From positions 1,612,001 to 1,676,000 of the forward strand of contig CP092441.1 of NCBI GenBank assembly GCA_030067835.1: a stretch of 64,000 bases of DNA, in the 5' to 3' direction. Positions 59,013-64,000 of this stretch are shown here, piece after piece. The notes under the pieces were generated by a model. That model worked only from the letters and a program-made list of their open reading frames with translations, was not told the DNA's origin and made no database searches. Both the position numbers and the translations under genes were made by a program. Each line of letters opens with the position of its first letter. Position 1 is the first letter of the stretch. This DNA comes from Chakrabartyella piscis (lineage in GTDB: Bacteria; Bacillota; Clostridia; Lachnospirales; Anaerotignaceae).

Positions 59013-59279
59013 AGGTTGTATGACTGTATAAAGTTTCAAGGTATCACTTCCTTTTATTGATAGACATATTTTTGTAAGATAATTGTAAGAAAGGGCGTAA
59101 CTTCGGTTTTTGCTCTTTCTTTTTTGTGATTTTCTTGTAAAAACGGTGCATAAATAATTGCATATTTCCAGAAAATCTGATATACTAATGGTAATTGTAA
59201 GAATCAGAAAATATTCGTAACTGATTCGCTATAGAAATTTATCAAATTGAGAATTCTCAACAATTTAGGAGGTTATGAT
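59013..59279. other. Intergenic region between spoIIIA and asp23
   Basis: It contains a second terminator-like hairpin (59091-59126: AGAAAGGGC with GCTCTTTCT, then TTTTTTG) and the asp23 promoter at 59158-59186. No gene is supported. Confidence 0.6.
59158..59186 (+). promoter_or_regulatory. Promoter of the asp23-nusB operon
   Basis: TTGCAT (59158-59163), 17-base spacer, TATACT (59181-59186), about 93 bases before the asp23 start codon. Confidence 0.65.
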
Positions 59280-59642
59280 ATGTCTGAGTATACAGAATGT
59301 AAAGGTTTCATTGAAATTTCTGATGAAGTGATTGCAGCAATTGCTGTGACAGCTGCTTTGGAAGTAGAAGGTGTTTGTGGCAACCCTACAAAAGGCTTTG
59401 CAGAGCTTTTAGGCAAAAAAGCATATACAAAATGTGTGCGCATTGCAAGAGAAGATGATGAAATGGAAATCGACTTGGATTTGATTGTCAAATTTGGCGT
59501 TAAAGTACAAGTGGTTGCAGCAGAAGTTCAAAAAAGTGTAAAAAGTTCCATGGAAACTATGACAGGTATGCAAGTGTCTGTTGTCAATGTTTCTGTATCA
59601 GGAATCATGAAAGAAAAAACGATCAAAGAAGAAGCGGAATAA
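59280..59642 (+). CDS. Asp23/Gls24 family envelope stress protein
   Basis: A 120-residue protein of the Asp23/Gls24 (YqhY/YloU-like) family, typical before nusB. It shows GFIEISDEVIAAIAVTAALE, VEGVCG and the C-terminal strand TGMQVSVVNVSVSGI. In Bacillus the YqhY member links to fatty-acid synthesis control. ATG 59280 is preceded by AGGAGGT; an ATG at 59247 lacks a site. It starts the run asp23-nusB-xseA-xseB-ispA. Confidence 0.92.
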   Translation: MSEYTECKGFIEISDEVIAAIAVTAALEVEGVCGNPTKGFAELLGKKAYTKCVRIAREDDEMEIDLDLIVKFGVKVQVVAAEVQKSVKSSMETMTGMQVSVVNVSVSGIMKEKTIKEEAE

Positions 59643-59715
59643 GTATGGTACAATACAATGCCACTCCAATTTGGGGTGGTATTTTGCCCTTTTATATGCA
59701 ACGGAGGTATATGAA

Positions 59716-60132
59716 ATGAGTCGTAGAACAGCAAGAAAGAATGCATTTTTCCTTTTGTTCCAAATGGATTTCAATTTGGACGAAGAGTATGAACAAGTCA
59801 AAGAAATTTTCTTTGCAGAACAAGAAGAACCTGTTGACGAAGATGATCGTGATTTCATCTTGGATGAGGTAGAAGGTACAAGAAGCAACCTAGAAGCAAT
59901 TGATGAATTGATTGGTTCTGTTGCAAAAGGTTGGGACACAGAACGTATGTCCAAAGTGGATTTGGCAATTTTACGTTTGGCTGTATATGAATTGAAATTT
60001 GGTGGCGAAACTCCTGTTGGTGTTTGCATCAATGAAGCGGTTGAGTTGGCAAAGAAATTCAGTTCCGATGAAGCACCAGCGTTTATCAATGGTATTTTGG
60101 GCAAAGTTGCAGCAATCAATACTGAGGAGTGA
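59716..60132 (+). CDS. nusB: Transcription antitermination protein NusB
   Basis: A 138-residue all-helical RNA-binding protein that works with NusE (S10) at boxA for rRNA transcription. SRRTARKNAFFLLFQMDF opens it, and SKVDLAILRLAVYELKF and GVCINEAVELAKKFSSDEAPAFINGIL are the family core. GGAGGT precedes ATG 59716. Its stop overlaps the ribosome site of xseA. Confidence 0.96.
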   Translation: MSRRTARKNAFFLLFQMDFNLDEEYEQVKEIFFAEQEEPVDEDDRDFILDEVEGTRSNLEAIDELIGSVAKGWDTERMSKVDLAILRLAVYELKFGGETPVGVCINEAVELAKKFSSDEAPAFINGILGKVAAINTEE

Positions 60133-60137
60133 TTCCT

Positions 60138-61361
60138 GTGGTGGAACCAAAGATATTTTCTGTTGGACAAATCAATAGATACATCAAAAATCTTTTGGAA
60201 AATGACTTCATTTTGGGTAGTCTTTTGGTCAAGGGTGAAATTTCCAATTTCAAAAATCATACATCAGGACACCTGTATTTCACTTTGAAAGATGCTGTTG
60301 GTGCACTGAGTTGCGTTATGTTCCAAAGGGATGCTGCATTGATGCCATTTGAAGTGGAGAATGGTATGGATGTGATTTTGTATGGACATATTTCTTTGTA
60401 TGAAAAAACTGGACAATACCAGCTTTATGTGGAAATGATTGAACCACTTGGCATTGGCGCTTTGCAATTGGCATATGATCAATTGAAGCAAAAATTGATG
60501 ACAGAAGGACTCTTTGATTCTGATTTCAAACGTGATTTTCCAACAAAAGTAGAAACCATAGCATTGGTTACATCACCAACAGGTGCAGCTGTTCAGGATA
60601 TGATACAAATCATCAAAAGACGTGATCCACGTGTGAAAATTGCAATTTTTCCATCAATTGTTCAAGGAAATCAAGCAGGTGAGTCCATTGTAGAAGCCTT
60701 GAAATTGGCAAATGAATGGAAGCAAGCAGACGTTATTATTGTTGGACGTGGTGGTGGTTCCATTGAAGATTTATGGGCATTCAACGAAGAAAAGGTAGCA
60801 CGTGCAATTTTTGCTTCAGAAACCTTTATCATATCTGCTGTGGGACATGAAACAGATACCACAATTGCTGATTTTGTGTCAGATTTACGAGCACCAACAC
60901 CAAGTGCAGCAGCAGAATTGGCTACAGAACCTTTGGGACAAAGATTGGAAGAAGTGTTGTATCTGGAAAAGCGTTTGGATCGTACAGTACAAGCTATTTT
61001 TGAAGAATCTCAAAGACGTCTTTGGTATCTCAAAGAAAGACCTGTTATGAAGCGCCCTTTGGAAAATATCAACCAAATGCAAGTGCAAGTGGGTCAGATG
61101 AAAGATGCTATGACCAAATATGTTATGTTGCATTTACAGCAAAAAGCAACGCAAGAAAGTGTATTGGAAGAAAAGATGACAGCGTTATCACCATTATCGG
61201 TGATGAAACGAGGTTATGCTTTTGCAACAACCAAATCAGGAAAACACATCCATTCCATAAAAGATGTAGAATTGGGTGATACCATAGAATTACAAATTGC
61301 AGATGGTCATTTGCAAGTAGAAGTACAAAAAAAGGTGGTGGATTGCTTTGGCGAAACGTAA
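60138..61361 (+). CDS. xseA: Exodeoxyribonuclease VII large subunit
   Basis: Catalytic subunit of exonuclease VII, which degrades single-stranded DNA from both ends. The N-terminal OB fold (VKGEISNFKNHTSGHLYFTLKD in outline) is followed by the nuclease domain (VTSPTGAAVQDM, VGRGGGSIEDLWAFNEE, ISAVGHETDTTIADFVSDLRAPTPSAAAE) and a long coiled coil. GTG 60138 is chosen from its distance to GAGGAG; GTG 60141 is the alternative. It overlaps xseB. Confidence 0.96.
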   Translation: MVEPKIFSVGQINRYIKNLLENDFILGSLLVKGEISNFKNHTSGHLYFTLKDAVGALSCVMFQRDAALMPFEVENGMDVILYGHISLYEKTGQYQLYVEMIEPLGIGALQLAYDQLKQKLMTEGLFDSDFKRDFPTKVETIALVTSPTGAAVQDMIQIIKRRDPRVKIAIFPSIVQGNQAGESIVEALKLANEWKQADVIIVGRGGGSIEDLWAFNEEKVARAIFASETFIISAVGHETDTTIADFVSDLRAPTPSAAAELATEPLGQRLEEVLYLEKRLDRTVQAIFEESQRRLWYLKERPVMKRPLENINQMQVQVGQMKDAMTKYVMLHLQQKATQESVLEEKMTALSPLSVMKRGYAFATTKSGKHIHSIKDVELGDTIELQIADGHLQVEVQKKVVDCFGET

Positions 61362-61584
61362 AATTTCATATGAAGAAGCAATGGAACGCATGGAAGAAAT
61401 TGTGGATCGTTTGGAACAAGAAGAAATTTCTTTGGAGGAATCCGTTGCATTATACAAAGAAGGGTTGCAATTGTCTGCAATCTGTAAAGAAAAATTAAGT
61501 GTAGCAGAAGGTGAAATTTTGCTGCTAAGAAAAGAAGCTGGTCTTTGGGAGGAAACTCCTTTTGTAAAAGAGGAGGAAATATAA
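61348..61584 (+). CDS. xseB: Exodeoxyribonuclease VII small subunit
   Basis: A 78-residue helical partner of XseA with the family pattern SYEEAMERMEEIVDRLEQEEISLEES and the later YKEGLQLSAICKEKLSVAE. The start is TTG 61348, overlapping the end of xseA by 14 bases, with AAGGTGGTGG upstream. Its stop overlaps the ispA start (TAATG). Confidence 0.94.
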   Translation: MAKRKISYEEAMERMEEIVDRLEQEEISLEESVALYKEGLQLSAICKEKLSVAEGEILLLRKEAGLWEETPFVKEEEI

Positions 61585-62468
61585 TGGACTTTTCATTGCA
61601 AATGAACAATTGGATTCAACAAATCGAACCTGCATTGGAAGAAAGCATTCCAAAACAAAAAGCATTTTCACCTGTTTTGATGGAAGCTATGTCCTATAGT
61701 TTGATGGCTGGTGGCAAACGATTGCGACCAATGATGATTTTAGAAGCTTGCACATGTCTTGGCGGTGACCCAAAAGAAGCAATGCCATTTGCCTGTGCAA
61801 TGGAAATGATTCACACCTATTCTTTGATTCATGATGATTTGCCAGCAATGGACAATGACGATTATAGACGTGGAAGATTGACCAATCATAAGGTATTTGG
61901 TGAAAATATGGCAATTCTTGCAGGTGATGGTTTGTTCCATCATGCAGCAGAAATCATGTCTAACGCTTGTTTGGCAAACCCTTGTAAAAAAACTGTAGCA
62001 GCAATGCAAACCATTTTACATGGAGCAGGTATCCACGGTATGTTGGTTGGACAAGTTGTGGATGTGTATTTTGAAGGCAAACCAATGGATGCAGAAATTT
62101 TGGATTTCATCCATATCAACAAAACAGCAGCTATGATTGCAGCAGCTTTGAAATCAGGTGCAATTCTTGGTGGTGCTGATGATGCTTTGGCAGAAAAATT
62201 CCATTTGGCTGGTATCAAAATCGGTGTTGCTTTCCAAATTTTAGATGATGTTTTGGATGTAGAAGGTGACCAAGAAACCTTGGGCAAACCCATTGGTAGT
62301 GATGAGAAAAATCAAAAAATCACATATGTAACTTTATTTGGTATCCAAAAGTCAAAAGAAATTGCAAGCAAACTTTCTGATGAAGCAATTGCCATTTGGC
62401 AAGAAATTGGAGTGCAATGTGCATTTTTGGAAGAACTCACAAAAAAATTGACTTGTAGAACCTATTGA
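61584..62468 (+). CDS. ispA: Polyprenyl (farnesyl) diphosphate synthase
   Basis: Condenses isopentenyl units to farnesyl or geranylgeranyl diphosphate. The 294-residue protein carries GGKRLRPM, the first Asp-rich motif HDDLPAMDNDDYRRG, the GDGLFHHA segment, and the second Asp-rich motif FQILDDVLDVEGD. GAGGAGG precedes ATG 61584. The small amino acids upstream of the first motif do not fix product length. In many clostridia dxs follows; here a yuiD-like gene is next. Confidence 0.95.
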   Translation: MDFSLQMNNWIQQIEPALEESIPKQKAFSPVLMEAMSYSLMAGGKRLRPMMILEACTCLGGDPKEAMPFACAMEMIHTYSLIHDDLPAMDNDDYRRGRLTNHKVFGENMAILAGDGLFHHAAEIMSNACLANPCKKTVAAMQTILHGAGIHGMLVGQVVDVYFEGKPMDAEILDFIHINKTAAMIAAALKSGAILGGADDALAEKFHLAGIKIGVAFQILDDVLDVEGDQETLGKPIGSDEKNQKITYVTLFGIQKSKEIASKLSDEAIAIWQEIGVQCAFLEELTKKLTCRTY

Positions 62469-62486
62469 GCTTGAAAGGAGTATGTT

Positions 62487-62918
62487 GTGTCAGATTTTAA
62501 AGAAATACTCAATAACACGCCATTTTGGGCAGCAATTGTTGCATGGGCAATTGCACAAGGAACAAAAATTGTTTTGACATTGATTCTTGAAAAAAGATTT
62601 GATGCCAGTAGAATTGTAGGAACTGGTGGTATGCCAAGTTCACATTCCGCTTTGGTTATGGCAATGACTTTTAATGTTGGAAAATACTATGGGTTTGCTT
62701 CACCATTATTTGCGGTGGCACTCATTTCTTCTTTTGTCGTTATGTATGACGCTGCTGGTATTAGGCGTGCAGCAGGAAAACAAGCAGAAATCATCAATAT
62801 TTTGATTGTTGAGCATAAAGTACCAAGTGTTGAAAAGGTAAAAGAATTGTTGGGACATACGCCACTTGAAGTATTTGTTGGTGGTATTTTGGGAATTACA
62901 GTTGGTATGTTGATGTAA
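62487..62918 (+). CDS. Divergent PAP2 family membrane protein (YuiD-like)
   Basis: A 143-residue membrane protein of the divergent PAP2 (acid phosphatase/vanadium haloperoxidase-related) family, with three to four hydrophobic segments, GGMPSSHSALVMAM and the AAGIRRAAGKQAEIIN motif. Its location between ispA and tlyA suggests a role with polyprenyl phosphates, for example undecaprenyl phosphate recycling; this is inferred from context. GTG 62487 has AAAGGAG 6 bases upstream. Confidence 0.9.
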   Translation: MSDFKEILNNTPFWAAIVAWAIAQGTKIVLTLILEKRFDASRIVGTGGMPSSHSALVMAMTFNVGKYYGFASPLFAVALISSFVVMYDAAGIRRAAGKQAEIINILIVEHKVPSVEKVKELLGHTPLEVFVGGILGITVGMLM

Positions 62919-62947
62919 TGAATTGATATAGAAAATAAGGAGAAAAA

Positions 62948-63757
62948 ATGGCAGATAAAGAACGATTGGATGTACTTCTGGTGCAACAAGGGCTTGTAAC
63001 TTCAAGAGAGCTTGCAAAAGCATATATTATGGCAGGGAATGTTTATGTCAATGGTATGAAGGAAGATAAAGCTGGTACAAAACTTCCTTTGGATGTTGCT
63101 TTAGAAGTACGTGGCAATCAAATGAAATATGTAAGTCGTGGTGGCTATAAATTGGAAAAAGCAATTGACTCTTTTGGAATCCAATTGGAAGATACCGTCT
63201 GTTTGGATATTGGTGCATCTACAGGTGGGTTTACCGATTGTATGTTGCAAAATGGAGCAAAAAAAGTGTATTCCATTGATGTTGGATATGGTCAATTTGC
63301 TTGGAAGTTGCGTACAGATCCAAGGGTTGTCTGTTTGGAAAAAACCAATGTGCGTTATGTGACAGAAGAACAAGTGCCAGATGCTGGTGATTTTGCTTCT
63401 ATCGATGTTTCCTTCATTTCCTTGACAAAGGTAATGCCAGCTGTTCTTGGTGTTATGGGTGAATTTGGTCAGTTGGTTTGCTTGATCAAACCACAATTTG
63501 AAGCAGGACGTGAAAAAGTTGGTAAAAAAGGCGTCGTCAAAGATATCGCTGTCCACAAAGAAGTCATTGAAAAAATTGTAGATTTTGCATTTGCACAAAA
63601 CTTGGGCATCTTAGGTTTGAGCTATTCTCCAATCAAAGGACCAGAAGGCAATATTGAATATTTGATTTATTTGACAAAGGGCAAAGAAGGATATTCCAAA
63701 GAAGAAATGGAAGTTATGGTTGCTGATATTGTAACCCAATCCCACGAAAGCCTGTAA
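62948..63757 (+). CDS. tlyA: TlyA family rRNA 2'-O-methyltransferase
   Basis: A 269-residue protein with an N-terminal S4 RNA-binding domain (LDVLLVQQGLVTSRELAKAYIMAGNVYVNG in outline) and an FtsJ-like methyltransferase domain with the SAM motif CLDIGASTGGFTDCMLQNGAKKVY, also VSFISLTKVMPAV and KPQFEAGREKVGKKGVVKD. In mycobacteria TlyA methylates 16S and 23S rRNA at cytidines. AAGGAG precedes the ATG. It is followed 12 bases later by the NAD kinase gene, the common clostridial order. Confidence 0.95.
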   Translation: MADKERLDVLLVQQGLVTSRELAKAYIMAGNVYVNGMKEDKAGTKLPLDVALEVRGNQMKYVSRGGYKLEKAIDSFGIQLEDTVCLDIGASTGGFTDCMLQNGAKKVYSIDVGYGQFAWKLRTDPRVVCLEKTNVRYVTEEQVPDAGDFASIDVSFISLTKVMPAVLGVMGEFGQLVCLIKPQFEAGREKVGKKGVVKDIAVHKEVIEKIVDFAFAQNLGILGLSYSPIKGPEGNIEYLIYLTKGKEGYSKEEMEVMVADIVTQSHESL

Positions 63758-63769
63758 ATGAGGTGTCTT

Positions 63770-64000
63770 ATGAAAAAAGTTGGTTTGATTCCAAATGGTG
63801 AAAAAGATAAATCATATACACTTACAAAACGCTTGTTGCAATATCTGTTGCATAAGGATTGTGTCCCTATGATTCCAGAAGATGTGGCAGAAGAAACTGG
63901 ATATCACTCCTATGGTACTACCATTGAGGAATTGTATCACGAAACAGACTTTATCATTTCTCTAGGCGGTGATGGTACATTGCTTGGTGTTGGTAGAGGT
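63770..64000 (+). CDS. nadK: NAD kinase, 3' end outside window
   Basis: ATP-dependent phosphorylation of NAD to NADP. Only the first 77 codons are present: a KKVGLIPNGEKDKSYTLTK opening, and the signature SLGGDGTLLGVGRG with the GGDGT motif at the window edge. GAGGTG precedes ATG 63770. In clostridia this gene is normally followed by argR and recN, which would lie beyond the window. Confidence 0.93.
   Translation, partial: MKKVGLIPNGEKDKSYTLTKRLLQYLLHKDCVPMIPEDVAEETGYHSYGTTIEELYHETDFIISLGGDGTLLGVGRG

Noticed and set aside
1..64000. CRISPR array, prophage, or tRNA/rRNA genes
   Set aside because: No regularly spaced repeats, phage structural genes, or tRNA/rRNA signatures were seen; the only RNA genes supported are the fluoride riboswitch and tmRNA.

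Overview
The window reads as a contiguous piece of chromosome from a low-GC, endospore-forming anaerobic Firmicute of class Clostridia, most likely a Lachnospirales-type organism; the genus is not secure. Evidence for spore formation: the C-terminal part of a germination protease (gpr), a Cys-rich coat-like protein behind a sigma-K-like promoter, yunB, a SpoVB-type flippase and a complete spoIIIAA-AH operon behind a sigma-E-like promoter. Gene starts carry AGGAGG-type ribosome sites, GTG and TTG starts are frequent, and intrinsic terminators are abundant.

Layout. 1-7.4 kb: gpr end, Cys-rich protein, PHP phosphatase, yerC, pcrA, ligA. 7.7-12.2 kb: LysR regulator, a fluoride riboswitch in front of a cation/proton antiporter, a cluster of palindromic intergenic repeats, an sdpR/sdpI-like autoregulated pair, an alpha/beta hydrolase. 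12.4-17.8 kb: Ktr potassium uptake pair, small membrane protein, radical SAM protein, an IS1182-type element inserted in a palindromic terminator, a hypothetical gene. 17.8-31 kb: yunB, class A PBP, LysM-bearing 5'-nucleotidase, HtrA protease, L,D-transpeptidase, smpB plus tmRNA, a WG-repeat surface protein. 29.8-32.4 kb: aldehyde and alcohol dehydrogenase pair. 32.6-37.7 kb: MoxR/DUF58/membrane operon, ApbE lipoprotein, acidic-tailed membrane protein. 38-41.7 kb: typA and SpoVB-like flippase. 41.9-43.9 kb: an accessory-looking cassette of IrrE-type metallopeptidase, class III nucleotidyl cyclase and Glu-depleted Nudix-like protein. 43.9-50 kb: uvrC and hprK-murB-rapZ-whiA-crh. 50-54.1 kb: LRAT-like protein, a hypothetical, an SLH/CAP surface protein, an SGNH hydrolase. 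54.2-64 kb: spoIIIA operon, then asp23-nusB-xseA-xseB-ispA-yuiD-like-tlyA-nadK (cut by the window end).

The strongest candidate for something undescribed is the 41.9-43.9 kb cassette. Its cyclase and Nudix-like reading frames lie in the same frame, separated by a single TAA with protein-like sequence continuing across the gap, so they may be one interrupted fusion protein. It is bounded by strong terminators on both sides and has its own promoter with repeated half-sites. Other notable points are the fluoride riboswitch controlling an antiporter rather than CrcB, the insertion sequence that splits a bidirectional terminator and whose transposase frame runs out of the element, a Crh protein with Asp at the HPr histidine position, and a family of short palindromes with changing but still complementary arms found at gene 3' ends.
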